Of a stretch of 64,000 nucleotides of DNA, positions 25,722 through 33,986 are shown piece after piece. The notes under the pieces were generated by a model. It saw only the letters and a list, made by a program, of their open reading frames with translations, was not told the DNA's origin and did not search any database. Origin of the DNA: Kitasatospora terrestris (GTDB taxonomy: Bacteria > Actinomycetota > Actinomycetes > Streptomycetales > Streptomycetaceae). The DNA lies in the NCBI RefSeq assembly GCF_039542905.1, contig NZ_BAABIS010000001.1, positions 8,184,001 through 8,248,000 of the forward strand, given 5' to 3'. The position numbers and the translations under genes were made by a program. Within the stretch, counting starts at the first letter, position 1. Each line of letters begins with the position of its first letter.

Positions 25722-25802
25722 TCAGCCGGTGAGCGGGGTCTGGAAGGGGAAGACGGCGTATGGCGCGCAGGGGAGAGCGCGCCGCGACAGGGCGGCAACC
25801 AC
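25722..25802 (-). CDS. Small peptide gene (26 aa) upstream of the RIO kinase
   Basis: A GTG preceded by GGAGGTGTGTCCGC (GGAGG 9 nt upstream) opens a 26-codon frame ending in TGA. The peptide begins VVAALSRRALPCAPYA and ends in VFPFQTPLTG. Third positions are G or C in nearly all codons, as in real genes here. It ends 57 nt before the RIO kinase start. It could be a leader peptide or a free small protein. I do not recognise the family; the strong ribosome binding site is the main evidence. Confidence 0.45.
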   Translation of the reverse strand: MVAALSRRALPCAPYAVFPFQTPLTG

Positions 25803-25966
25803 GCGGACACACCTCCTCGGTCTTCTCGATCTTCCGAACTCGGACTGCGGGATCACCTTAGCGGACCCTGTGGACGGCGCAAGCGATTTGTTCGGGGCCG
25901 TTCCGGAGGGACGATTGGACGCGGCGTGGGCGGGCAGGCGCGGAGGGCCACGAAAGGAGGGCGGCC

Positions 25967-26419
25967 ATGCTCGTCCTGGGACTTCTCCTGCTCGCCGCCA
26001 CCGGTGCCTTCACGGGCCTCGTCATCGCCCAGAACCTCTCCGGCGGACCGGACTACACCGTGACGCTCTTCGACAACGAGCTCGGAAGCGTGAACACGCT
26101 CGGCGCGTTCCTGGCGGGGATCGGCGTCACGCTGCTCCTCGGCCTCGCGATCGCGATGATCCTCGGCGGCACCACCCGGCGCCTGCGGCGGCGGTACGCC
26201 ACCGGAGCTCCGGCTCCTGCCCCTGCTCCCGCTCCCGCGGCCCCGCCGCAGCCGCAGCCGTACGCCGAGCCGCCGACCGCTGCCGGGGGCCGGGTGGACC
26301 GCCCGGTGAACCCCGGGCCGCCGCCGGAGACGCTGACCACCGCGGACGAGCCCGGGACGCCGTCGGCCCGCCCCGGTGGGGGACCTGCCGCCTGGGTCAA
26401 GAACAGGCTGCACGGCTGA
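25967..26419 (+). CDS. Small membrane protein with Pro/Ala-rich tail
   Basis: A 150-residue protein. Two hydrophobic segments (LVLGLLLLAATGAFTGLVIA at about 2-21, and TLGAFLAGIGVTLLLGLAIA at about 44-63) flank an exposed loop with GGPDYTVTLFDNEL. A basic stretch TTRRLRRRYA follows, then a long Pro/Ala-rich disordered tail. GGAGG lies about 8 nt before the ATG. Similar unnamed two-helix proteins occur widely in streptomycetes; no function can be inferred. Confidence 0.8.
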   Translation: MLVLGLLLLAATGAFTGLVIAQNLSGGPDYTVTLFDNELGSVNTLGAFLAGIGVTLLLGLAIAMILGGTTRRLRRRYATGAPAPAPAPAPAAPPQPQPYAEPPTAAGGRVDRPVNPGPPPETLTTADEPGTPSARPGGGPAAWVKNRLHG

Positions 26420-26437
26420 CGGCGGCCGGAAAGCCGT

Positions 26438-26469
26438 GATCCCGCCCGGCGTGGGGACCGGGCGGGATC
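26438..26469 (+). terminator. Terminator hairpin 1 between convergent genes
   Basis: A perfect 12-bp stem (26438-26449 with 26458-26469) and an 8-base loop. Confidence 0.7.
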
Positions 26470-26482
26470 GCGGCCGCCGGTG

Positions 26483-26521
26483 CCCCGGGCCCTGGGACGC
26501 GCTGGTCGTCAGGGCCCGGGG
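26483..26521. terminator. Terminator hairpin 2, before the GH87 gene stop
   Basis: A perfect 12-bp stem (26483-26494 with 26510-26521). With hairpin 1 it forms a tandem terminator between the two converging genes. Confidence 0.65.
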
Positions 26522-26531
26522 CGGGACGGTG

Positions 26532-29453
26532 TCAGGAGGTGAACGCCTGGAGCTCGGAGAGCTGGCCGGCGGGCCATCCGGTGTTGCCGGTGATGCTCAC
26601 GCGCAGGTGGCGGGTGGGCGTGGCGGGGAGGTTGACGGTGGCGGTGTTGCCGGTCGCCGGGTCGAAGGTGTAGCCGGCGGAGCCGACCAGGGTGGTGAAG
26701 GTGGTGCCGTCGGTGGAGCCCTGGACGGTGAGGGTCTGGGTGCGGGTGGCCCAGGCGCTCGCCGGGGGGAGCTTCAGGACGGCGCGGGAGAGGCTGACGG
26801 AGCAGCCGAGGTCGACCTGGATCCACTGCGGGAAGGCGTTGTTGGCGCTCTCCCAGTAGGAGTTGGCGTCACCGTCGACCGCGTTGCCCGGACCGTAGTT
26901 CTGGCTGGTGCCGGAGGCGGTCGCCGGCTTGCCCTGGGCGATGTTGCCGGTGCCCGGGTTGCAGGCGGGGGTGCTGGTCGAGGTGGACGGGGACGGCGAG
27001 GGCGAGGAGGGCGGCGACGAGGTCGTGCCGCTGCCGAACGCCTGGAGCTCGGAGAGCTGGCCGGCGGGCCATCCGGTGTTGCCGGTGATGCTCACGCGCA
27101 GGTGGCGGGTGGGCGTGGCGGGGAGGTTGACGGTGGCGGTGTTGCCGGTCGCCGGGTCGAAGGTGTAGCCGGCGGAGCCGACCAGGGTGGTGAAGGTGGT
27201 GCCGTCGGTGGAGCCCTGGACGGTGAGGGTCTGGGTGCGGGTGGCCCAGGCGCTCGCCGGGGGGAGCTTCAGGACGGCGCGGGAGAGGCTGACGGAGCAG
27301 CCGAGGTCGACCTGGATCCACTGCGGGAAGGCGTTGTTGGCGCTCTCCCAGTAGGAGTTGGCGTCACCGTCCACGGCGTTGCCCGCGCCGAACCCGCCGT
27401 TGGTGCCGGAGGCGGTCGCGGGACGGCCCTGGGCCAGGTTGCCGGTGCCGCTGGGGCAGGCCGGGGTGCTGGTGGACGGGGACGGCGAGGGCGAGCCCGG
27501 GGTGGAGGTGGAGGGCGACGGGGACGGCGAGGAGGTCGAACCGCCGCCCACCGGAACGCCGTTGTACGTCCAGACCGGGGCCGGCCACTGGCCCGTGCAG
27601 GTCGAACCGGTCAGACCGGAGTTGCCGCCGCCGTCGGTGATCTGGAAGCCGGTGCCGACGCAGTTGTGGATCGGGGTGGCGGCCTGCGCGATGTTCTTGG
27701 CCTTGACGTTGGTGAACTTCATCTGGGCGTTGGCCTGCGCCTGGATGGCGTAGGTGCCCGCGCCGTCGATGTTCACGTTGGTCAGGTTGACGCCGGTGAC
27801 ACCGCCCTCGATGGTCTGGACGGCCTCGTAGGAGCTGTCCAGGATGTCGGTGTCGGTGATGTTGATGGTCGCGCCGGTGATCGGCTCGTTCAGGCCGTCG
27901 AACCAGATCGCGCCGACGCCGAACTGCCAGTTGTAGTCGCTGTTGCCGGTGCGGATCAGGGTGTTGCGGGCCGCGGTGACGGTGCCGGAGACGGCGGTGC
28001 CGTTGCCTGAGGTGACACCCGGGTAGCGGTTGGCGATGTGCAGGCCGCCGCCGTTGGTGATGGTGTCCGCCATCACGTTGTCCGAGATGGTGAAGTCCTT
28101 GCCGCCGTACGTGACGATGTTGTTGGCGAGGATCGGCAGCACCACGGTGTTGTGGGTGAAGCTGTCGTTGGTGTTGGCCACCCGCTCCGGCCAGGACGCC
28201 AGGCCGTCGTCACCGGTGTTGCGCAGGAAGGTGTTGGTGACGGTCGAGTTGGTGACACCGGTGTGGAAGTTCACGCCGTCGGCGGTCTGGTCCAGGATGC
28301 GGCTGTTCTTGATGGTGAAGCGGTCCATCGGACCGTCCATCCAGGCGCCGACCTTGGTGTGCTGGATCCACAGGTTGTCCACGGTGGAGTTGGACATCGC
28401 ACCGCCGAGCGCGTTGACCTGGTCGTCGTCGACCCGCTCGCGGACGTCGCCGATGATCGCGAAGTCCTTCAGGGTGACGTTCTGGCTCGGACCGCCGGCC
28501 TCGTGCGGCCGGATGCCGCCGCCGTAGCCGCCGCCCGCGACGTACTTGCCGTAGATGCCGGCCGCGCGGTTGCGGTTGATCGGGTCGCGGCCGCCCAGCA
28601 CGCTGTACCAGGGGCCGGCACCGGCCAGCGTCACCTTGTCGACCACCACGTGGTCGTACAGGGTGAAGTTGCCCTGCGGGATGTAGACCGTGCGGCCCTG
28701 CGCCGCACCGGCGTTGACCGCCGACTGGAACTTGGCGGTGGAGTCGGTGGCGCCGGTGGGGTCGGCGCCGAAGTCCGCGACCACGTCGATGGCGTTCGCG
28801 GGCTTGGCGATCGGCGCGGCGACGTTCTCGAAGTCCGCCAGGTCGATGGTGAAGCTCGGCGACTGCGCGGTGGAGGACACCTGCAGCCGGATCTTCGTCC
28901 CGACCGGGTAGGTCGAGCCCAGCAGGGTGCGGGTCTCGTCGAAGAAGTGGTGCGGGTTGCTGTCGCCCGGGTTGTTGTTGAACGGGTAACCGCCGTAGTA
29001 CCAGCTGTACTTGGAGGTCACGTCGACGCTCTTCAGCTTCTGCCCGTTGACCAGCAGGTCCATGGACGCGTCGCGGCCCTTGCCGTCCGGGGAGTCCGGC
29101 AGACTGTAGCGGAAGTCGATCGAGTTGGCCGGCGCGGTGAGCGTGAACTCGACGTACTGGCCGGCCGAGCCGAGCGTCACGGCCTGGCGGCCCGAGGCCT
29201 CCGAGACCAGGTGCCCGTACTGCCGGTCGGGGCCGACCACGGAGCCGTTGGTGGCCGCGTACTCGGCCTCCTGCTCGACGAACGGGACGGTGGCGCCGCG
29301 CCCCGGCACGCCCACCGGGGACAGGGCGGGCACCGCGGCGGCGTGGGCGGTGCCCGCGGTGACGAACGCCGCTGTCAACACGCCTGTGGCGCCCAGGGCG
29401 AGAGTGGTCAGCGCGGCGACGGTCCGCCTGCCACGGGTGGGGGGATTCTGCAT
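26532..29453 (-). CDS. Secreted GH87-like alpha-1,3-glucanase (mycodextranase/mutanase) with two F5/8-type C domains
   Basis: A 973-residue exported protein. The signal peptide ends near AHA-AA (about 38). Residues 58-212 form a CBM35-like beta-sandwich (FVEQEAEYAATNGSV). Residues 222-610 form a right-handed beta-helix starting IDVVADFGADPTGATDST. Residues 667-806 and 836-973 are two discoidin (F5/8 C) modules joined by Ser/Pro/Thr linkers. Asp392 (TADGVN) and Asp415-Asp416 (GDDGLA) have the spacing of 23 and 24 that I recall for the GH87 catalytic triad. Alpha-1,3-glucan of fungal walls or plaque is the likely substrate. The two sugar-binding modules are encoded by identical DNA. Divergent from a serpin across 247 bp. 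Confidence 0.85.
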   Translation of the reverse strand: MQNPPTRGRRTVAALTTLALGATGVLTAAFVTAGTAHAAAVPALSPVGVPGRGATVPFVEQEAEYAATNGSVVGPDRQYGHLVSEASGRQAVTLGSAGQYVEFTLTAPANSIDFRYSLPDSPDGKGRDASMDLLVNGQKLKSVDVTSKYSWYYGGYPFNNNPGDSNPHHFFDETRTLLGSTYPVGTKIRLQVSSTAQSPSFTIDLADFENVAAPIAKPANAIDVVADFGADPTGATDSTAKFQSAVNAGAAQGRTVYIPQGNFTLYDHVVVDKVTLAGAGPWYSVLGGRDPINRNRAAGIYGKYVAGGGYGGGIRPHEAGGPSQNVTLKDFAIIGDVRERVDDDQVNALGGAMSNSTVDNLWIQHTKVGAWMDGPMDRFTIKNSRILDQTADGVNFHTGVTNSTVTNTFLRNTGDDGLASWPERVANTNDSFTHNTVVLPILANNIVTYGGKDFTISDNVMADTITNGGGLHIANRYPGVTSGNGTAVSGTVTAARNTLIRTGNSDYNWQFGVGAIWFDGLNEPITGATINITDTDILDSSYEAVQTIEGGVTGVNLTNVNIDGAGTYAIQAQANAQMKFTNVKAKNIAQAATPIHNCVGTGFQITDGGGNSGLTGSTCTGQWPAPVWTYNGVPVGGGSTSSPSPSPSTSTPGSPSPSPSTSTPACPSGTGNLAQGRPATASGTNGGFGAGNAVDGDANSYWESANNAFPQWIQVDLGCSVSLSRAVLKLPPASAWATRTQTLTVQGSTDGTTFTTLVGSAGYTFDPATGNTATVNLPATPTRHLRVSITGNTGWPAGQLSELQAFGSGTTSSPPSSPSPSPSTSTSTPACNPGTGNIAQGKPATASGTSQNYGPGNAVDGDANSYWESANNAFPQWIQVDLGCSVSLSRAVLKLPPASAWATRTQTLTVQGSTDGTTFTTLVGSAGYTFDPATGNTATVNLPATPTRHLRVSITGNTGWPAGQLSELQAFTS
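26541..26877 (-). repeat. 337-bp perfect direct repeat, copy 1
   Basis: Encodes most of the second F5/8 type C domain. It appears base-for-base identical to 27036-27372, checked by eye across the whole unit. Confidence 0.93.
27036..27372 (-). repeat. 337-bp perfect direct repeat, copy 2
   Basis: Same unit as at 26541, offset by 495 bp, and encodes the first F5/8 type C domain. Flanking linkers and domain edges differ. Confidence 0.93.
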
Positions 29454-29700
29454 GGATGACCGTGCTTCCTGCGGGGGAATGGGCCCGGGTGGTGGCCGGG
29501 CGTGCCGAGCGTAGGGGCCCGGGTGACAGAAAGTCCACGGGTCTGCGCAAAAAACCTTACAGATTGACGCAAGATCGGATGTGCAAGGTTGCGGCACGTC
29601 GACGGGAAGATGCCGGTGGCATGGGACGGGGCGACGCCGGGCGGCCTCCGGCGGCAGGATGTCCCTGACGGTCGGTGGTCGCTCGCGGAGGAGTGGTGTG

Positions 29701-30879
29701 GTGCGCGGAGTCGAACAGGTCAATGCGCTGGGGGCGCGCTGGGCAAGGGAGTTGGGCGGCGGGCCGGGTGAGGTCTGGACCGCGCTCGGGGTCTGGCCGC
29801 TGCTCGGGATGCTCGCCGCCGGCGCCGACCCGCACGTGCGGGCCGAACTGGAGGAGGCCCTCGGCGTGCCGGCCGGGGAAGCGGCCGAGGTGGCCCGTGA
29901 ACTCCTGGCCGCCGTGCGGGAGGTGCCGGGCTGCGGCACCGCGCTCGGCCTGTGGACCGCCGACGCGCTCACCGTCGAGCCCGGCTGGGCCCGGTCGCTC
30001 GGGCCGGCCGTCCTCGGACGGCTCAGCGGCGACGCCGGCGCCGACCAGGAGCTGCTGGACCGCTGGGCGGACACCGGGACCGGCGGTCTGATCCGGCACA
30101 TGCCGGTGAAGGTCAGGCCGGAGACCCTGCTGGTGCTCGCCTCGGCGGTGTCGGTGCGCACCCGGTGGGAGCAGGAGTTCAACCCGGCGTCGCTGCGGCC
30201 CGCGGCCGGGCCCTGGGAGGGCCGGATGCTCGCCGGGCTGACGGCGGAGGGGCCGGGGATGCTGCGGCGGCTCGCCGTCGCGGAGACCTCCGCGGGCCCG
30301 GTCACCGAGGTCCGGGTGGAGGGCGACGGCGAGGTGGACGTCCACCTGGTGCTCGGCGGCGCCGACGTCCCGTCGGGCAGCGTGACGGCCGCCGGCTTCG
30401 AACTGGTCGCCGGCACCGCGAAGCGCCTGCCGGTCGCCGGGCTGGCCGACGGCGGGCCCTGGCCCGGGCTGGAGGTCGGCCGGGTCGAATCGACGCGGGC
30501 CGAGGACCGCGGCGCACTGACCACCGTCGCCTTCAAGGTCGGATCGACCCACGACCTGCTCAAGCGCCCCGGACTGTTCGGCCTGGCCGCGGCCGCCGGG
30601 CGCGGCGGCTTCGGCGGGATCTGCCGCGACACCCCGCTGGTGGTCGGCGAGGCGAAGCAGGCGGCGGTGGCCGAGTTCTCCGCCGTCGGCTTCGAGGCGG
30701 GCGCAGTGACCGCGGTCGCGATGCTGCGCGGCATGGCGGTGCGGCCCTCGGTCCTCCACCGGGTGCTGCGCGCCGAGGTCCGGCTGGACCGGCCGTTCGC
30801 CTTCCTCGCGGTCCACCGCCCCACCGGCCTGGTCCTGATGTCCGGGTGGGTCACCGACCCCGAGGAGAAGAGCCTCTGA
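29701..30879 (+). CDS. Serpin-family protein
   Basis: A 392-residue serpin. The C-terminal signature VRLDRPFAFLAVHRPTGLVLMSGWVTDP closely fits the conserved strand s4B/s5B end of serpins. The hinge before the reactive loop is FSAVGFEAGAVTAVAM, where functional inhibitors usually have a run of small residues (EEGTEAAAATA), so inhibitory activity is uncertain. There is no signal peptide, so it would act in the cytoplasm. The start is GTG 29701, with GGAGGAG 7 nt upstream; longer in-frame starts lack a site. It ends 6 bp before the hemerythrin gene on the opposite strand, with no room for a terminator. Confidence 0.85.
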   Translation: MRGVEQVNALGARWARELGGGPGEVWTALGVWPLLGMLAAGADPHVRAELEEALGVPAGEAAEVARELLAAVREVPGCGTALGLWTADALTVEPGWARSLGPAVLGRLSGDAGADQELLDRWADTGTGGLIRHMPVKVRPETLLVLASAVSVRTRWEQEFNPASLRPAAGPWEGRMLAGLTAEGPGMLRRLAVAETSAGPVTEVRVEGDGEVDVHLVLGGADVPSGSVTAAGFELVAGTAKRLPVAGLADGGPWPGLEVGRVESTRAEDRGALTTVAFKVGSTHDLLKRPGLFGLAAAAGRGGFGGICRDTPLVVGEAKQAAVAEFSAVGFEAGAVTAVAMLRGMAVRPSVLHRVLRAEVRLDRPFAFLAVHRPTGLVLMSGWVTDPEEKSL

Positions 30880-30885
30880 CCGCGC

Positions 30886-31479
30886 TCAGGCGGAGTCGGT
30901 GCCCAGGAGCTTCTCCTTGAACGGGCGCTCCGGCGGCAGGAGGCGGTCGGGCGGCAGGGCGGTGGGCGGCTGCGGGCCGGGCAGCGGCGCGGCAGCGGCC
31001 TCCACTGCCCGGGCGCGTTCGCCGAGGACGCCCATGGTGTGCGGGCTGACGTCCTCGCGCAGCGCGGGCAGCAGGTTGGCCTCCTCGTGCCCGAAGTGGC
31101 CGGTCGCCTCCTCCACCAGCCGCGCCAGCATCCGGTCGAAGTCCGCCGTCCCGCCGCCCGCGGCCGCCGCCCGGACCGGACCCAGTTCGCGGATCAGGGC
31201 GCGGATCGCGGCGTGCTCCTCCAACGCGTCGTCCACGGTGGTGTCGCCGCGCGGCAGCCGCCGGCGCAGCAGGGGGTAGAACAGCTGGTCCTCGGCCTCC
31301 AGGTGCTTGGCCAGGTCCGCCGCGACCTCGGCGGCCAGCTCCCGGCGCTGCGGATCGCCCAGCGGCATCCCGCCCAGCGCGCTGAAGCGGGTGCGCAGCC
31401 GGTCGTGGTCGTCGAGCAGCTGCTCGACCAGGTCGAGACCGTCGTTCCGGTCGGGTGTCTGGATGGATTCGCCCGTCAT
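30886..31479 (-). CDS. Hemerythrin domain-containing protein (1 of 4)
   Basis: A 197-residue HHE-type four-helix protein: LLDDHDRLRTRF, AKHLEAEDQLFYPLL, LEEHAAIRALIREL and GHFGHEEANLLPALR supply the His/Glu ligands of a di-iron site that binds O2 or NO. The C-terminal tail is Pro-rich (PPERPFKEKLLGTDSA). GGGAGG lies 7 nt before the ATG. A GTTT-N15-GGGCAG promoter lies about 40 nt upstream, divergent from one for the gene at 31620. Confidence 0.92.
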   Translation of the reverse strand: MTGESIQTPDRNDGLDLVEQLLDDHDRLRTRFSALGGMPLGDPQRRELAAEVAADLAKHLEAEDQLFYPLLRRRLPRGDTTVDDALEEHAAIRALIRELGPVRAAAAGGGTADFDRMLARLVEEATGHFGHEEANLLPALREDVSPHTMGVLGERARAVEAAAAPLPGPQPPTALPPDRLLPPERPFKEKLLGTDSA

Positions 31480-31516
31480 GGTCGGGCCTCCCGGTCCCTC
31501 GAACGTCGTGCCGCGC

Positions 31517-31541
31517 CTGCCCGGCCGGCCGGGCCGCAAAC
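31517..31541 (-). promoter_or_regulatory. Sigma-B-like promoter of the hemerythrin at 31479
   Basis: Minus-strand GTTT (31541-31538), 15 bases, GGGCAG (31522-31517). The -35-like element lies only 6 bases from that of the plus-strand promoter at 31548. Confidence 0.6.
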
Positions 31542-31547
31542 CGTGCC

Positions 31548-31572
31548 GTTTGCCCGGCGGGCCGCAGGGCAT
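31548..31572 (+). promoter_or_regulatory. Sigma-B-like promoter of the gene at 31620
   Basis: GTTT (31548-31551), 15 bases, GGGCAT (31567-31572). It is back to back with the minus-strand copy. Confidence 0.55.
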
Positions 31573-31619
31573 GCGCGCAGCCGGGGGACGGGATCGGACG
31601 GACGGGAACGGGAGCTGCG

Positions 31620-31904
31620 ATGGACGGCGAGGCGGCGTACAGCGACGTGGCGTACGACCTGATGGAACTCCAGTTCCGATCGGTGTGCGCGGTGCGCGGC
31701 TCCGGCCGGCGGATCCGGGCGGCCGAGGCGGCGGGCAAGCACGCCGTCGCGGCGTACTTCCGCGCGGTCCGGGCGGAGGACGCGGAGCGGGCGGAGTACT
31801 GCCAGGAACTCCTCGGTGCGCTCGACCGGCCCTACGGACCGTGGGAGGCGCACGCCGACGACTCCGAGCCCTCCGGGCGCGCGGAGGAGGGGGAGCTCCG
31901 CTGA
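31620..31904 (+). CDS. Hypothetical 94-aa protein
   Basis: A small hydrophilic helical protein that starts MDGEAAYSDVAYDLMELQFR and ends in an acidic tail (DSEPSGRAEEGELR). GGGAG lies 5 nt before the ATG. I do not recognise a family. It has one Cys in SVCAVRGSG and another in YCQELL, no membrane segment, and a Glu/Ala-rich helix in the middle. It has its own promoter match 48 nt upstream, so it is probably a stress-regulated small protein. Confidence 0.65.
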   Translation: MDGEAAYSDVAYDLMELQFRSVCAVRGSGRRIRAAEAAGKHAVAAYFRAVRAEDAERAEYCQELLGALDRPYGPWEAHADDSEPSGRAEEGELR

Positions 31905-31969
31905 CGCCGGCGTGAACAGGGCGTGTCCGCGGTCTTCCGCCCGGCGGCCCGTCCGGGCATGCTGACCGC

Positions 31970-32119
31970 ATGCGGGCGATGAAGCCGGTGCGGCACCGGT
32001 ACGACGACCAGTTCTGGCTGCCCTGGTGGGCGGCGGCGGTCATGCGACTGCTCTGGGTGGCACTGATGGTGCTCGACCGGCTGGGGCTCGCGCGCCGGCC
32101 CTCCCGCCGGATGCCGTAG
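31970..32119 (+). CDS. Small single-TM protein (49 aa)
   Basis: An ATG frame of 49 codons: MRAMKPVRHRYDDQFWLPWW, then a hydrophobic helix AAAVMRLLWVALMVLDRLGL and a basic end ARRPSRRMP. The Trp-rich face before the helix and basic ends look like a small membrane protein. It ends in TAG 51 nt before the HAD gene. There is no strong Shine-Dalgarno and the family is unknown, so the call rests on composition and G/C third positions. Confidence 0.5.
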   Translation: MRAMKPVRHRYDDQFWLPWWAAAVMRLLWVALMVLDRLGLARRPSRRMP

Positions 32120-32135
32120 CCGGGCCGGGCGAGGG

Positions 32136-32160
32136 GTTTCGGACCGGACGGACCGGTTAG
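32136..32160 (+). promoter_or_regulatory. Possible sigma-B-like promoter of the HAD phosphatase
   Basis: GTTT (32136-32139), 15 bases, GGTTAG (32155-32160). The -10-like element has T instead of G at the third position. The ATG follows 10 nt later. Confidence 0.35.
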
Positions 32161-32170
32161 CCGTACCCGC

Positions 32171-32797
32171 ATGGCTCACCTGACCGGGCATCATCGGGCG
32201 GCCGCCCCGGGCAAGGCGCCGTGGGTGCGGCGCCGGCAGTCCGCCGTGCTCACCCGGCGCGGGGACGGGCTGGCGGCGGTGCTGTTCGACCGGGACGGCA
32301 CGCTCATCGAGGACGTCGCGTACAACCACGACCCGGGCGCGGTGTACCCGATTCCCGGCGCGCGGGAGGCCGTTGCCGAGGTCCGCTCGCGCGGGCTCGC
32401 GGTCGGGGTCGTCACGGACCAGTCCGGCGTGGCCCGGGGCGTCCTGGACCGGCGCCAGGTGGAGAACGTCAACCGGCGGGTCGACGAGCTGTTCGGACCG
32501 TTCGACGTCTGGGCGGTCTGCCCGCACGGTCCGCACGACGGCTGCGACTGCCGCCGGCCCGCGCCCGGGCTCGTCCTCGCCGCCGCGAAGTGCCTGGGCG
32601 TCGACGCCTCCCGGGTGGCCGTCGTCGGCGACCTCGGCGCCGACCTGCTCGCCGCGTACGCCGCCGGGGCGACCGGGGTCCTGGTTCCGACCCGGGAGAC
32701 GCCGCCCGAGGAGATCCCCGCCGTCTCCCTGTCCGCCGCCGACCTGCCGAGCGCCGTCAACCTGCTGCTCCGGGAGCCGCCCGACGGCGGCAACTGA
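32171..32797 (+). CDS. HAD-IIIA family phosphatase (GmhB-like)
   Basis: A 208-residue HAD-type phosphatase. Motif I is VLFDRDGTLIED, motif II is VTDQSGVARG, a zinc-loop-like CPHGPHDGCDCRRPAPG fits GmhB, and motif IV VVGDLGADLLAA follows. GmhB-type enzymes dephosphorylate heptose bisphosphate or histidinol phosphate. The 25-residue N-terminal extension before the first strand is basic (HHRAAAPGKAPWVRRR). There is no Shine-Dalgarno, and the ATG lies just after a promoter match, so a nearly leaderless transcript is possible. Confidence 0.88.
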   Translation: MAHLTGHHRAAAPGKAPWVRRRQSAVLTRRGDGLAAVLFDRDGTLIEDVAYNHDPGAVYPIPGAREAVAEVRSRGLAVGVVTDQSGVARGVLDRRQVENVNRRVDELFGPFDVWAVCPHGPHDGCDCRRPAPGLVLAAAKCLGVDASRVAVVGDLGADLLAAYAAGATGVLVPTRETPPEEIPAVSLSAADLPSAVNLLLREPPDGGN

Positions 32798-32940
32798 CCT
32801 GGTGCGGACCGGTCCGGCACCGATCACCGACTCCTACGACGCCGGGGACGAAGCCGGACGGCTCCGCCCTGCCGCACCGCCGGGCGGACGACGCCGGGGG
32901 CTGTGCGCCGGCGTGACCCGAACGCGGGCCCCGGCCTCCG

Positions 32941-32965
32941 GTTTCGCCTCCGCCGGTGCGGACAG
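32941..32965 (+). promoter_or_regulatory. Possible sigma-B-like promoter of the SDR-ADH operon
   Basis: GTTT (32941-32944), 15 bases, GGACAG (32960-32965), about 40 nt before the SDR ATG. The -10-like element has A instead of G at the third position. Confidence 0.35.
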
Positions 32966-33005
32966 ACGCGGGGGCGACGGCAGAGGGGCGGACGGAGGAG
33001 GGACG

Positions 33006-33977
33006 ATGCGCGGCTCGGACGGGCTCGTGGGACGCACGGCGCTGGTCACCGGATCCTCGCGGGGACTGGGGCTCCTGATCGCCGGTGAACTGGCCGGCCG
33101 GGGCTGCCGGGTGATGCTCTGCGGCCGCGACGGCGCCGCGCTCGACCGGGCGCGGCAGCAGCTCGCCGACCGCCCCGGCGAGGTCGCGGCGACGGTCTGC
33201 GACCTCGCGCGGCCGGACGCGCCGGAGCGGCTGCTGGGCGCCGTCCGCGAGCGCTTCGGCGCCGACGTGGACCTGCTGGTCAACAATGCCGGGACGATCC
33301 AGGTCGGCCCGGTGGAGACGATGACGGAGAGCGACTTCCGGCGGGCGTACGAGGTGATGGCGATGGCACCGCTGCGCCTGACACTCGCGGTGCTGCCCGG
33401 GATGCGGGCACGCGGCGGAGGCTCGATCGTCAACGTCACCTCGATCGGCGGCAGGATCCCGTCGCCGCACCTGCTGCCGTACGTGGCCGCGAAGTTCGCC
33501 GCCACCGGGCAGTCCGAGGGCCTGGCCGCCGAGCTGTCCCGGCACGGCATCGCCGTCACCACGGTGCTGCCCGGCCTGATGCGGACCGGCTCGCACACCG
33601 CCGCCGAGTTCTCCGGGCAGGCGGGCCGCGAGTACGCCTGGTTCGCCACCGCCGCGTCGCTGCCCCTGGTGTCGATGGACGCCGAGCGGGCCGCCCGGCG
33701 GATCGTCCGGGCCGTAGAACTGCGGCGCCGTGAACTCGTCCTGACGCCGCTGGCCCGCGCCGGCGTCCTGGCGCACGGCGTCGCACCCGCCACCACCGGC
33801 CGCCTGCTGGCGCTCGCCGCCCGCCTGCTGCCGCCGCCCGGAACCGCCCCCGAACACGGTGTGCCCGGTGACCTCGCGGCGGAGCAGCACGGCCCGGGAA
33901 GCATCGTCCATCGGCTCACCGCGCTCGGTCGGCAGGCCGGCCGCCGCAACAACGAGCCGCAGCCACGCGCGAGTTGA
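33006..33977 (+). CDS. SDR-family NAD(P)-dependent dehydrogenase
   Basis: A 323-residue short-chain dehydrogenase. TGSSRGLG (15-22) binds the cofactor, NNAG is at 93-96, VNVTSIGG carries the Ser, and Tyr159 and Lys163 form YVAAK. It is longer than the classical 250 residues by a 50-70 residue C-terminal tail with a Leu-rich stretch. GGAGG lies 8 nt before the ATG. It is followed 9 bp later by a zinc alcohol dehydrogenase, and the pair is probably co-transcribed. Confidence 0.88.
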   Translation: MRGSDGLVGRTALVTGSSRGLGLLIAGELAGRGCRVMLCGRDGAALDRARQQLADRPGEVAATVCDLARPDAPERLLGAVRERFGADVDLLVNNAGTIQVGPVETMTESDFRRAYEVMAMAPLRLTLAVLPGMRARGGGSIVNVTSIGGRIPSPHLLPYVAAKFAATGQSEGLAAELSRHGIAVTTVLPGLMRTGSHTAAEFSGQAGREYAWFATAASLPLVSMDAERAARRIVRAVELRRRELVLTPLARAGVLAHGVAPATTGRLLALAARLLPPPGTAPEHGVPGDLAAEQHGPGSIVHRLTALGRQAGRRNNEPQPRAS

Positions 33978-33986
33978 GGAGTCACC

